The position numbers and the translations under genes were made by a program. The notes beneath the pieces are model-generated. The model did not search any database. It was not told the origin of the DNA and was given only the letters and a program-made list of their open reading frames with translations. Of a stretch of DNA of 8,995 bases, positions 1-6,016 are shown in pieces. Source of the DNA: Microcaldota archaeon (GTDB taxonomy: Archaea > Micrarchaeota > Micrarchaeia > Anstonellales > Anstonellaceae); the NCBI GenBank assembly GCA_026396335.1, contig JAPLWZ010000053.1:1-8995 (forward strand). The letters are read 5' to 3'. Within the stretch, counting starts at the first letter, position 1. Every line of letters starts with the position of its first letter.

Positions 1-1317
1 TTCGGCTGCGGCTCCAGCCGCGAGCAGGCCTGCTCGACCCTGAAGGGCTACGACCTGGCTGCAAAAAAGACAACTGAAATACTCAACAAGCTCGCAACAA
101 AGGTGAACATAGAGGACAAGGCAACGCTTGAGAAAATCGCATCCATTGCAATGGGCTCAAAGTCCATCGGCGTTGGAACCAACAAGGACGCGCTTGCAAA
201 ACTCGTCGTAACCGCGGTAACGCAGGTTGCGGAGAAGAAGGAAGGCAAATGGGTAGTTGACCACGAGCTTATCAAGATTGAAAAGAAGGCAGGCGGCGAC
301 ATCAACGACACCGCGCTCATACAGGGCGTTCTCGTGGACAAGGAAATCGTGCACCAGGGAATGCCAAAGAACGTGAAGAACGCGAAAATCGCGCTCATTG
401 ACTGCGCACTTGAAATCGAGAAAACAGAGGTGGACGCAAAGATCGAAATCACCTCGCCCGAGCAGATGCAGGCGTTCCTGCACCAGGAGGAGAAGATGCT
501 CAAGGACATGACTGAGAAAATCTCGGCAACAGGCGCCACGGTCGTATTCTGCCAGAAGGGCATTGATGACGTGGCACAGCACTACCTGAACAAGAAGGGC
601 ATCTCCGCGGTTCGCCGCGTGAAGAAGTCCGACATGGAAAAGCTCGGGCGTGCAACAGGCGCAAAGATAGCAACCACGCTTGACGACCTCTCGGCAAAGG
701 ACCTCGGGCTTGCAGGCGACGTGAATGAAAAATCCATCGCAGGCGAGAAGATGGTGTTTGTCGAGAACTGCAAGGACGCAAAGTCAGTTACAATATTCGT
801 GCGAGCCTCAACCGACCACGTGGTATCTGAAGGCGAGCGCGCAATAGTTGACGCAATCGGCGCCGTGTCATCTGCTGTCGAGGACGGCAGGTACGTTACA
901 GGCGGCGGCTCAACCGAGCTTGAGCTTGCCATACAGCTTGGCAAGTACTCAACTGAAATCGGCGGCCGCGAGCAGCTTGCAATACAGGCATTCGCAGAAG
1001 CGCTTGAAATCGTGCCCCGCACTCTCGCGGAGAACACGGGCATGGATGCAATCGATGCACTCGTAGGGCTTCGCGCCAAGCACAAGAAGGAGGGCGGCGA
1101 GCACTTTGGCGTGGACGTCTACGCATCGACCATTTCGGACATGAAGGCGCTCGGCGTATTCGAGCCCCTCAAGGTGAAAACGCAGGCAATCGCATCGGCT
1201 TACGAAGCGGCAAAGATGCTTCTAAGAATCGATGACATGATTGCATCGCGCGGCAAGGCGGCAATGCCTCCGGGCGGCCCAGGCGGAATGGGCGGCGGAA
1301 TGGGCGGCGACTACTAA
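1..1317 (+). CDS. Thermosome subunit (group II chaperonin), 5'-partial
   Basis: ATP-driven cytosolic chaperonin that folds proteins inside a double-ring complex. The frame is open from base 1, so the start lies outside the window; about 438 residues remain of a family near 540. Visible family blocks, numbered from base 1, are KGYDLAAKK (about 16-24), the apical domain and helical protrusion (EITSPEQMQAFLHQEEKML, then VVFCQKGIDD and AVRRVKKSDMEKL), the ERAIVDAI segment whose Asp (bases 850-852) matches the second catalytic aspartate, the nucleotide-binding GGGSTE turn, and GGREQLAIQAFAEALE with the VPRTLAEN block. The tail is rich in GGM repeats. The N-terminal ATP-binding DGAT-type motif is missing with the 5' end. 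Oddities: the first dozen codons do not resemble the family and lie in palindromic DNA, and the usual L-L-R-G-G-T strand reads FVRAST. The family assignment is very safe. Confidence 0.97.
   Translation, partial: FGCGSSREQACSTLKGYDLAAKKTTEILNKLATKVNIEDKATLEKIASIAMGSKSIGVGTNKDALAKLVVTAVTQVAEKKEGKWVVDHELIKIEKKAGGDINDTALIQGVLVDKEIVHQGMPKNVKNAKIALIDCALEIEKTEVDAKIEITSPEQMQAFLHQEEKMLKDMTEKISATGATVVFCQKGIDDVAQHYLNKKGISAVRRVKKSDMEKLGRATGAKIATTLDDLSAKDLGLAGDVNEKSIAGEKMVFVENCKDAKSVTIFVRASTDHVVSEGERAIVDAIGAVSSAVEDGRYVTGGGSTELELAIQLGKYSTEIGGREQLAIQAFAEALEIVPRTLAENTGMDAIDALVGLRAKHKKEGGEHFGVDVYASTISDMKALGVFEPLKVKTQAIASAYEAAKMLLRIDDMIASRGKAAMPPGGPGGMGGGMGGDY
8..36. repeat. Two abutting palindromes at the window edge
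   Basis: GCGGCT-cc-AGCCGC (8-21) is followed directly by CGAGCAGGCCTGCTCG (21-36), a perfect 16-bp palindrome. They sit inside the open frame, exactly where similarity to thermosomes is absent; recognisable thermosome sequence starts just after, with STLKGYDLAA. The repeats are seen directly. Whether they are a contig-end artefact or real coding sequence cannot be told from here. Confidence 0.6.
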
Positions 1318-1325
1318 GCCTTGGG

Positions 1326-1438
1326 TTTCTTTCCCCTTTATTTTCTTTTTTGTTTTTCTTTCTTTTTTTAATTTTTGTTTTTTCTTTCCTTTCTTTAGTT
1401 TTCATTTTTCTCTTTATATTATTTTTTATTTTCTTTTC
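1326..1438 (+). terminator. Long pyrimidine (T-rich) tract after thermosome
   Basis: By direct count 101 of these 113 bases are pyrimidines, mostly runs of 3-7 T broken by single C. It starts 9 bases after the thermosome stop codon. Archaeal RNA polymerase ends transcription at U-rich stretches without needing a hairpin, so this is well suited as a strong intrinsic terminator for a highly expressed chaperonin gene. It is far longer than the usual 5-10 T, so it may have another role. Its 3' end (TTTATATT, 1413-1420) also looks like a TATA box for the small gene that follows. Confidence 0.65.
1413..1420 (+). promoter_or_regulatory. Possible TATA box of the small membrane protein gene
   Basis: TTTATATT lies at the end of the T-rich tract. 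A start about 26 bp downstream of its centre would fall near 1443 and leave a leader of about 20 nt before the TTG at 1462, with AGGGT (1449-1453) as a possible ribosome binding site. The AT-rich surroundings make chance matches easy. Confidence 0.35.
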
Positions 1439-1461
1439 ATCATGCTTCAGGGTAGATTTCT

Positions 1462-1641
1462 TTGAGGTTCGTGTCATTCCTGCTGCTTATCCTGTCTGCT
1501 GCCGCCCTATCCCCTGCAACTGATTTCAATTCGAAATTTTTGGCAATGGCGTTTCCTTTGCTTGCAATAGTGTTGGTTGCCCTGATGGTGTTTGCAGCGG
1601 CATATTTCCTCGTGATGAAAGGCAAGAAAAAGGGCAAGTGA
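1462..1641 (+). CDS. Small putative membrane protein, 59 aa, TTG start
   Basis: The frame opens after a stop at 1453-1455. Read from TTG at 1462 it gives MRFVSFLLLILSAAALSPATD, then a second hydrophobic stretch (about residues 28-52: LAMAFPLLAIVLVALMVFAAAYFLV) and a basic end, MKGKKKGK. The N-terminus looks like a signal peptide and closely parallels MRKFLAVLLILAALSP of the anchored protein at 6023. The whole resembles a miniature secreted, C-terminally anchored protein with a short external part. TTG is preferred to GTG at 1471 because it keeps the positive charge (R2) a signal peptide needs and has AGGGT 8 nt upstream; GAGGT before the GTG is only 2 nt away. No family is recognised. An open frame on the opposite strand (1440-1637) overlaps it but lacks such a coherent topology. 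A non-coding stretch remains possible. Confidence 0.5.
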   Translation: MRFVSFLLLILSAAALSPATDFNSKFLAMAFPLLAIVLVALMVFAAAYFLVMKGKKKGK

Positions 1642-1677
1642 CAACCATTCCTAATGTGCCTGAATCAATTGATTGCA

Positions 1678-1686
1678 TTTATAAAT
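1678..1686 (+). promoter_or_regulatory. TATA box of the pilin-like gene
   Basis: TTTATAAAT is a near-ideal archaeal TATA element. Its centre (1682) is 25 bp before the ATG at 1707, which is the normal TATA-to-transcription-start distance. This predicts a leaderless or nearly leaderless mRNA and argues against the upstream in-frame GTG at 1689, which would lie before the transcription start. Confidence 0.65.
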
Positions 1687-1706
1687 AGGTGAAACGGGAG
1701 ATTAAC

Positions 1707-2696
1707 ATGGGGCTAAGGGGGGCATCTTCGTTAGAATACCTGTTCTTGACAGGCATAGCCCTCTCCGCACTCGCGCTAATCATAGTTATCAGCATGAACA
1801 CGGGCAGCGACAGCATACGAGTCACGCAGGCAAAGGACAGCGTGGAAAAGCTCGGGCTTTCCGCGGACTATGTATACTCGCTCGGTCCAGGCTCGCGCGA
1901 AACAGTCAGCGTGTTAATGCCGCAAGGAATCGAGTTCATCAGCATATCCAGCAACCGCATACACATGCGCATCACGCTTTCATCGGGAAGTTCGGACGTT
2001 TACGCAAAGGCGAACGGCAAGCTGCTTGGAAAAATTCCCACTTCAGCAGGCGCGCATAAAATAACCATTACCACCCTGCTTGACGGAAGCGTGCTGTTCG
2101 GTGACTCCTCGCTTGACTGCTCCCCTGCGAGAATTTCGCAAAATATACCTTTTGGCGGCGCTGGCAGCTCTATTGTGACAATCAGGAACATAGCGCAAAG
2201 CGACGTTTCCAATCTTTCTGCATCACGCACTGGCAGTGTTTCAAATATCTCTACGAACAGCCAGCCCTCACCCTCCTCAATCGCGCCCAATGGCACCTCA
2301 ACATTCACCCTGCAGTTCACTGGCAGCCCGGTTGGCATTTACAGCGGCATAGTGGAAGTGTCGGCAAGCAACGGCACAAGCTGCTTCACGGAAATCTCCG
2401 CAAATGTTTACAACCAGACCGTCTCCCAGTTTAATGCATCGGACAACATGCCGCCCTCAGTTACGCTTGCGGTTTCGCCAAACTGCCAGGACCTTGGTTT
2501 AAGCGTGATGGCGGACGACACGAACAGCGGAGGGAATGCCATCACCCGCTGCGAATACCAAGTGGACGCCGGCAGCTGGAACTACATGCTTCCCGACGAC
2601 ATCTCATATGATTCCCCGCTGGAATACGCGCATGCGCCGCTGGGTGCGCGTCGCGCAATATCGAGCGCAACCTCCTTTATGCCACGCGCCACCTGA
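1707..2696 (+). CDS. Class III signal peptide pilin-like surface protein, C-terminus replaced at a junction
   Basis: Predicted exported filament-type subunit. From ATG 1707 the protein starts MGLRG then ASSLEYLFLTG and a hydrophobic helix (about residues 5-30). This is the class III pattern in which a prepilin peptidase cuts after the basic-Gly site and the helix builds the filament core. Next comes a coiled region with VYSLGPGSRETVSVLMPQGI (about 57-76), then an Ig-like domain (about 135-235, Cys at both ends) and the start of another Ig-like domain (MPPSVTLAVSP onward) that stops short. Six N-x-S/T sequons cluster between about 160 and 250. ATG is chosen over GTG 1689 because of the TATA distance and GGGAG 6 nt upstream. 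After about residue 311 (base 2640) the frame runs out of phase through sequence that encodes a T2SF protein in another frame, so the last ~17 residues are not native. Exact family is uncertain. Confidence 0.8.
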   Translation: MGLRGASSLEYLFLTGIALSALALIIVISMNTGSDSIRVTQAKDSVEKLGLSADYVYSLGPGSRETVSVLMPQGIEFISISSNRIHMRITLSSGSSDVYAKANGKLLGKIPTSAGAHKITITTLLDGSVLFGDSSLDCSPARISQNIPFGGAGSSIVTIRNIAQSDVSNLSASRTGSVSNISTNSQPSPSSIAPNGTSTFTLQFTGSPVGIYSGIVEVSASNGTSCFTEISANVYNQTVSQFNASDNMPPSVTLAVSPNCQDLGLSVMADDTNSGGNAITRCEYQVDAGSWNYMLPDDISYDSPLEYAHAPLGARRAISSATSFMPRAT

Positions 2697-2698
2697 TG
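2612..2698 (+). other. Chimeric junction between pilin-like gene and T2SF gene
   Basis: Up to about 2640 the pilin-like frame reads as an Ig-like domain (CEYQVDAGSWNYM, then DSPLEYAHAPLG). In the frame one base back, open only from 2612 after a TGA at 2609-2611, bases 2654-2698 read RNIERNLLYATRHLM. That is the conserved beginning of a T2SF cytoplasmic domain and runs on without a break into IQTSSGVPLFESIVSIS. So two gene fragments meet between about 2640 and 2657. A palindrome, TGCGCG-T-CGCGCA, lies at 2645-2657. The TGA of one frame and the ATG of the other overlap at 2694-2698 (TGATG), which would make an automatic annotation look normal. Deletion in the genome or a misassembly are the main explanations. 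Confidence 0.75.
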
Positions 2699-3214
2699 AT
2701 ACAGACAAGTTCGGGCGTGCCGCTTTTCGAGTCAATTGTTTCAATCAGCGAAAAGTACAACGACCAGCAGCTGGACTACGGCGCGATTTCCGTTGAGTTT
2801 GGGAAAATCGCAAAAGAGGTGCGGGGCGGCAAGGAGCTGACTGACGCGCTTGAGGATTCCGCCATCCGCATAAGGTCTGACGACTACCGCAGGCTGATGT
2901 GGCAGATCGCCAACACCAACAAGGCAGGTGCGAACGTCGGCTTCGTTCTCCGGCAGACCATGAGCTACCTTGAGGACGAGCAGCGTGTGAAAATCCGGGA
3001 CTACGGCTCGCAGCTTTCCCCGCTTGCCATATTCTACATGCTCATGTGCGTCATCGCCCCGACAATGGGCATTATTTTCCTCGTAATAATTTCCACGCTT
3101 GCGGCCATCAAGATAACCGAAGTGCTGCTCGGAGTGGTGCTTCTCATCACAGTTATTTCACAGGTTGTTTTCATCGGGCTCATCAAGAGCAGGCGGCCGG
3201 TGGTGGCGCTATGA
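2696..3214 (+). CDS. Type II secretion F (TadB/TadC/ArlJ-like) platform protein, N-terminally truncated
   Basis: Inner-membrane platform subunit of an archaeal type IV pilus-like machine, which couples the motor ATPase to filament growth. Visible parts from ATG 2696: SSGVPLFESIVSIS (5-18), DYGAISVEFGKIAKEVRGG (27-45), the helical bundle with NKAGANVGFVLRQ (75-87), IRDYGSQLSPLAIFYML (100-116), and two membrane segments (about 109-134 and 141-164) with APTMGIIFLVIIS. Full-length single-domain relatives have about 300 residues with two membrane helices ahead of the cytoplasmic domain; here those are missing. Homology continues upstream of the ATG to about 2654, but no ATG, GTG or TTG and no ribosome binding site serves that part. 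It is therefore a remnant or an assembly casualty, not a natural start. The stop overlaps the next start (ATGA at 3211-3214), so the pair was built for coupled translation. Confidence 0.8.
   Translation: MIQTSSGVPLFESIVSISEKYNDQQLDYGAISVEFGKIAKEVRGGKELTDALEDSAIRIRSDDYRRLMWQIANTNKAGANVGFVLRQTMSYLEDEQRVKIRDYGSQLSPLAIFYMLMCVIAPTMGIIFLVIISTLAAIKITEVLLGVVLLITVISQVVFIGLIKSRRPVVAL
3199..3206 (+). promoter_or_regulatory. Ribosome binding site for the second T2SF gene
   Basis: GGTGGTGG lies 4 nt before ATG 3211, inside the end of the upstream T2SF gene. It supports ATG 3211 over earlier in-frame ATG codons, whose translation is an out-of-frame reading of the first T2SF gene. Confidence 0.5.
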
Positions 3215-4176
3215 GCATTTACAAGGCATTCACTGCCAGGGTGCAAAAGCTCCTCTATGATGCGGAAGTTGCTACGCCGGTATCCAACTTCATAGACGAT
3301 GTGCTTCTTGCGTGCCTCGCGCTTGCCGCGCTTTCCGGCTCGCTTGCATGGTACCTCAAAATGCCATTCATCGTCTATCTTGTCATACTTCTTGCGCTTC
3401 TAGGCTTACCGCTTTGCGTGGTCGCCATACTGGTCATGCGCGCGGACAAGCGGACCGCAAATATAGAGAATATGCTTCCGAGCTTCCTTTCCATGATGGC
3501 ATCGAACATAAGGAGCGGCGTCACATACGACCGCGCCCTCCTGCTTTCGTCACGCAAGGAGTTCGGGCCGCTGTCGCGCGAAATAGACCGTGCCGCAAAG
3601 CAGGCCATAGCTGGCAAGCCGCTCGCCGATGCGCTTATGGAAATGGCAAAGCGCACCCGCTCCGAAACTTTTGCGAAGACAATGCGCCTTATCGTTGAGG
3701 GAATGAACGCGGGCGGCAATCTCGCAGAAATGCTGGAGATGACCGCAATCGACATCCGCATGTCCTCCTCGCTCAAAAAAGAGGTTTCGGCAACTGTCCT
3801 TGTGTATCGGCTCTTCATCATACTGGCTGCGACAATCGGCGCGCCGCTGCTTTATGCGCTCACCGGCTTCCTGATAGATGTTTTCACGGGCATACGCTCC
3901 ACCTCCGGCCTTGATGCAGCGGGCGCAAGCGCGGCGAATTCGCAGATGCCCATGTTTTCCGGAGGCGAGGCAATCTCGCCCGGCCTGTTTTCCATCTATG
4001 CCATACTTGCAATTGCCATAACTGTGCTCCTTTCCACCCTCGCCTCTGGCGTGATTACCAAGGGCAAGGAGTCCGAAGGGCTGCCAGACTTGCCCTGGAC
4101 GATCGCACTGGCATTCGGAATCTTCTTCGGCGTGCAGTTCATATTCAGCTTCCTGCTCAAGCAGATTGTGGCTTAA
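3211..4176 (+). CDS. Type II secretion F family platform protein (TadC/ArlJ-like), complete
   Basis: Second platform subunit, 321 residues. Order of parts: short amphipathic N-terminus, two membrane helices (about 30-49 and 52-75), a basic cytoplasmic start (MRADKRTANIENMLPSFL, 76-93), the T2SF bundle with SNIRSGVTYDRALLLSS and the second half-repeat VEGMNAGGNLAEMLEMTAIDIR, then a membrane helix after LKKEVSATVLVYRLF, a Ser/Gly/Ala-rich external loop, and two more helices near the end. The ATGA overlap with the preceding T2SF gene indicates a coupled pair, as in archaeal systems where the two T2SF domains found fused in ArlJ are separate proteins. It aligns by eye with its neighbour across the cytoplasmic domain, which shows what the neighbour lacks. 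Start at ATG 3211 is fixed by the overlap and GGTGG. No ATPase gene adjoins it here. The exact type (adhesion pilus, Tad-like or archaellum-like) is not decidable. Confidence 0.88.
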   Translation: MSIYKAFTARVQKLLYDAEVATPVSNFIDDVLLACLALAALSGSLAWYLKMPFIVYLVILLALLGLPLCVVAILVMRADKRTANIENMLPSFLSMMASNIRSGVTYDRALLLSSRKEFGPLSREIDRAAKQAIAGKPLADALMEMAKRTRSETFAKTMRLIVEGMNAGGNLAEMLEMTAIDIRMSSSLKKEVSATVLVYRLFIILAATIGAPLLYALTGFLIDVFTGIRSTSGLDAAGASAANSQMPMFSGGEAISPGLFSIYAILAIAITVLLSTLASGVITKGKESEGLPDLPWTIALAFGIFFGVQFIFSFLLKQIVA

Positions 4177-4208
4177 GTTTGCCGCCAATGCCGCAGCCCG
4201 TTGGGCAA

Positions 4209-4217
4209 TTTTTATAC
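4209..4217 (+). promoter_or_regulatory. TATA box of the small pilin gene
   Basis: TTTTTATAC is centred 32 bp before ATG 4245. A start site at about 4239 leaves a leader of only a few nucleotides. This suggests the small pilin is transcribed on its own as well as, or instead of, from the platform operon, as would suit a filament subunit needed in excess. Confidence 0.6.
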
Positions 4218-4244
4218 ATTCGCATTCATAGTGATGATGTGGTT

Positions 4245-4712
4245 ATGATGGTGAAAAAAGGACAGGCAGCGCTTGATTTTCTCATGACATACGGCTGGGC
4301 CCTCCTCATCATCGCGCTCGCAGCCGCAGCCATTGTGGCGCTCGGCATTCTTGACATGGGCTCATTCATAGGCAGCCGCGCCACGGGCTTTTCGCAGATT
4401 GAGCCGATTGGCTGGTCGCTTGACCACACTGGCGTATTCAACATCAAGCTCAAAAATAACGCGGGCACGGACATAAACGTCACTTCAGTCACCACAAGCT
4501 ACAATTCAGTTGCGGGCAATTGCAGCGCCCTTAATCCGCCAGTTGGCATTTCATTGCCTGAAGGCAGTGAATCAGGCGTAATCAATGCCTGCACCTTCGG
4601 CGCCATAAACCCGGGCGCAAGCTACTCGCTTAGGCTCAACATCAACTACACCGACTCGGAAACAGGCTTTTCCTATACTGACGCGGGAACGGTCACTGGC
4701 AAGGTGCTTTAG
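4245..4712 (+). CDS. Type IV pilin-like protein with class III signal peptide
   Basis: Predicted filament or minor pilin subunit, 155 residues. The N-terminus is MMVKKG followed by QAALDFLMTYGWALLIIAL, the archetypal archaeal class III signal: basic residues and Gly before the cut, then a hydrophobic helix to about residue 38 that would form the filament core. The remainder is a small beta-rich external domain with NIKLKNNAGTDINVTSV near its beginning, two cysteines (in NCSALN and NACTF) likely to pair, and three N-glycosylation sequons (NVT, NCS, NYT). ATG 4245 or 4248 is chosen because the longer frame back to 4179 would begin ahead of the TATA box and would push the signal peptide to residue 25. 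It sits 68 bp after the platform pair and has its own promoter and a T-rich terminator, so it could be a separately expressed major subunit of the same machine (inference). Confidence 0.85.
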   Translation: MMVKKGQAALDFLMTYGWALLIIALAAAAIVALGILDMGSFIGSRATGFSQIEPIGWSLDHTGVFNIKLKNNAGTDINVTSVTTSYNSVAGNCSALNPPVGISLPEGSESGVINACTFGAINPGASYSLRLNINYTDSETGFSYTDAGTVTGKVL

Positions 4713-4724
4713 TCGCCCTGGCAA

Positions 4725-4743
4725 TTCTTTTTTACTTTTATTT
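4725..4743 (+). terminator. T-rich terminator after small pilin
   Basis: TTCTTTTTTACTTTTATTT begins 12 bases after the pilin stop. The T6 run and further T clusters fit archaeal U-tract termination on the plus strand. It overlaps the last codons of the convergent flippase gene, which on its own strand has no comparable U tract just downstream. Confidence 0.5.
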
Positions 4744-5961
4744 CCGTCTTATTTCTCTTATTGCAAGCGCTGACAGCGAAACAAAAAGAAGCCCGCCCGT
4801 AACTGTTGTGGCATTCGCAGCTGCAGCCAATCCGCCCGAGGGCACGGTGTAGTAGAGCAGCGCACCATTGAATGCCACTGCAACAACGTGCAGCGCAAGC
4901 ACGGGCATCTCGCACCTTCTTGCCCAAAGGAATGAGGTGAGCAGGTAGGCAAATCCCATGAACAGCATTGCGGTTGAGAGCAGCTTGAAGGGCTCCACAC
5001 TCTCCATGAACTTCTGCCCGTAAAAGAGGATCATGAACGGAGACGCAAGGAGCTGGAAGCCGATGTAAACCGGTATCAGCATGGCTGCACTTGCAAGCAG
5101 CAGCTTGAGCCCCTCACTGCCCAATTTCTCGTGCCCAAGCTTTGCAATTTTCGGATAAAGCACCACGCCTATAGCCCAGGACAGGAACAAAAGTATCTTC
5201 GCCGTGATTTCGGCAGCATTGTAAATCCCTGCCTGCTCATCCGACAGGTATGTTTTCACCGCGAACAGGTCCATGTAAACGATGAGCGTCATGAGCGCAT
5301 TGGTGAAAAGCAGCACGCCGAGAGCATCCCTGAGCGTTAATTGCACCTTCTCCACCTTCTTTATTTTCGGTAAAAGGTAAGCGGCAGCGGCTGCAAGCGC
5401 TAGGGCAGACGAGGCAACAAGCGCGCCAATCGCGCCTCCCAGTCCGAAGCCAAGCGAAAGGAATGCGAGAAGCGCACCCAATTTGAGCACGGGTATCCCT
5501 GTAGTGAGCAGCGTATACTGCAGAATTTTCTCATTCGCCTGCAAATAGCTCTGTATTACTGCGAGCGTGTACATGAACGGCACGCCTGCAAGCGCAAGCG
5601 CCACTAATGGCTGCCCGATTGCAATGCATGCGACAATGCCAACTAGTGCCGCGCCTGTACAGTAAAGGGCAGTCTTCCTGATGTATTTTTTGGCAAGGAA
5701 ATTCATCTTCTCGGGCGCGGACTCGTACTTCGCCATCTCGCGGGAAAATACGGAGGTCACGCTTGAGATTGGAATGGTGATGATTGACCAAATGCCAATA
5801 ATCACGCCGAAAACGCCGTAGTCTGAAAGGGTAAGGGTGCGCGCCGAGATTATTTGGAAAAGGTAGTTGAGCCCCATGGCAATTACAGTGCCAGTGAGGC
5901 TCACTGCGTTTAAGAGAAGGAAATTCTTGCTTGAAAGCGCGTCAGTAATCAGCTTCTTCAT
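4738..5961 (-). CDS. Polysaccharide/lipid-linked oligosaccharide flippase (Wzx/PST type)
   Basis: Integral membrane protein of 407 residues, probably moving lipid-linked sugar units across the membrane for surface glycans or protein N-glycosylation. The sequence is hydrophobic throughout with roughly twelve predicted membrane segments. The N-terminal region has the pattern typical of the PST/MATE-like flippases: SLTGTVIAMGLNYLFQI, then SARTLTLSDYGVFGVI (about 39-54), where the R-x-L-x-x-x-x-Y-G block is the family hallmark. The middle carries FTNALMTLIVYMDLFAVKTYLS and AGIYNAAEITAKILLFL, matching the usual D-x-x-x-x-x-x-Y-x-x-A layout of the second half. The end is basic (IREIRRK). It is a little shorter than many relatives. 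It stands alone on the minus strand, between the pilin and an anchored glycosylation-sequon-rich protein, which suits a role in decorating them (inference). Substrate unknown. Confidence 0.85.
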   Translation of the reverse strand: MKKLITDALSSKNFLLLNAVSLTGTVIAMGLNYLFQIISARTLTLSDYGVFGVIIGIWSIITIPISSVTSVFSREMAKYESAPEKMNFLAKKYIRKTALYCTGAALVGIVACIAIGQPLVALALAGVPFMYTLAVIQSYLQANEKILQYTLLTTGIPVLKLGALLAFLSLGFGLGGAIGALVASSALALAAAAAYLLPKIKKVEKVQLTLRDALGVLLFTNALMTLIVYMDLFAVKTYLSDEQAGIYNAAEITAKILLFLSWAIGVVLYPKIAKLGHEKLGSEGLKLLLASAAMLIPVYIGFQLLASPFMILFYGQKFMESVEPFKLLSTAMLFMGFAYLLTSFLWARRCEMPVLALHVVAVAFNGALLYYTVPSGGLAAAANATTVTGGLLFVSLSALAIREIRRK

Positions 5962-5982
5962 GGAAACCTTATGTATCTCTGG

Positions 5983-5990
5983 TTTTTATT
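5983..5990. promoter_or_regulatory. Possible shared TATA box of the divergent pair
   Basis: The 61 bp between the flippase start (5961) and the anchored-protein start (6023) contain one main A/T block, TTTTTATT. Its centre is about 25 bp from the flippase ATG on the minus strand and 36 bp from the ATG at 6023 on the plus strand, so it could direct a leaderless flippase mRNA and an mRNA with a leader of about 10 nt. Neither orientation is an ideal TATA element. Confidence 0.35.
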
Positions 5991-6011
5991 CGTTACATCA
6001 GCATTCTCCTC

Positions 6012-6016
6012 GGTGG
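6012..6016 (+). promoter_or_regulatory. Ribosome binding site deciding the start at 6023
   Basis: GGTGG lies 6 nt before ATG 6023 and picks this start over an in-frame ATG at 5867 that lies inside the divergent flippase gene. The chosen start also places a signal peptide exactly at the N-terminus. Confidence 0.5.

Noticed and set aside
48..1126. Several long open frames on the minus strand, and one on the plus strand (848-1066), overlapping the thermosome
   Set aside because: They arise from codon bias of the well-supported thermosome frame; their translations are Ser/Arg-rich and show no domain.
1169..1477. Lysine-rich 102-residue open frame on the minus strand
   Set aside because: Its KK/EK-rich centre is just the pyrimidine tract read on the other strand; no start signal or homology.
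1440..1637. 65-residue minus-strand frame opposite the small membrane protein
   Set aside because: Low-complexity polar translation without signal peptide or ribosome site, whereas the plus strand gives a coherent membrane protein.
2612..2657. Programmed -1 frameshift joining the pilin-like protein to the T2SF protein
   Set aside because: The frames are related by -1, but no X-XXY-YYZ slippery heptamer occurs in the overlap, and the product would join an external Ig-like domain to a cytoplasmic T2SF domain without the needed membrane helices.
2694..2698. TGATG stop/start overlap as true translational coupling
   Set aside because: T2SF homology extends about 14 residues upstream of this ATG in the same frame, so the ATG is internal to the ancestral gene and the overlap is coincidental.
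2536..2796. Open frame of 86 residues spanning the pilin/T2SF junction
   Set aside because: It is the third frame of the region; its translation matches neither flanking family.
3550..4188. 212-residue minus-strand frame over the second T2SF gene
   Set aside because: Opposite frame of a clear T2SF coding sequence; composition rich in Cys, His and Arg with no recognisable domain.
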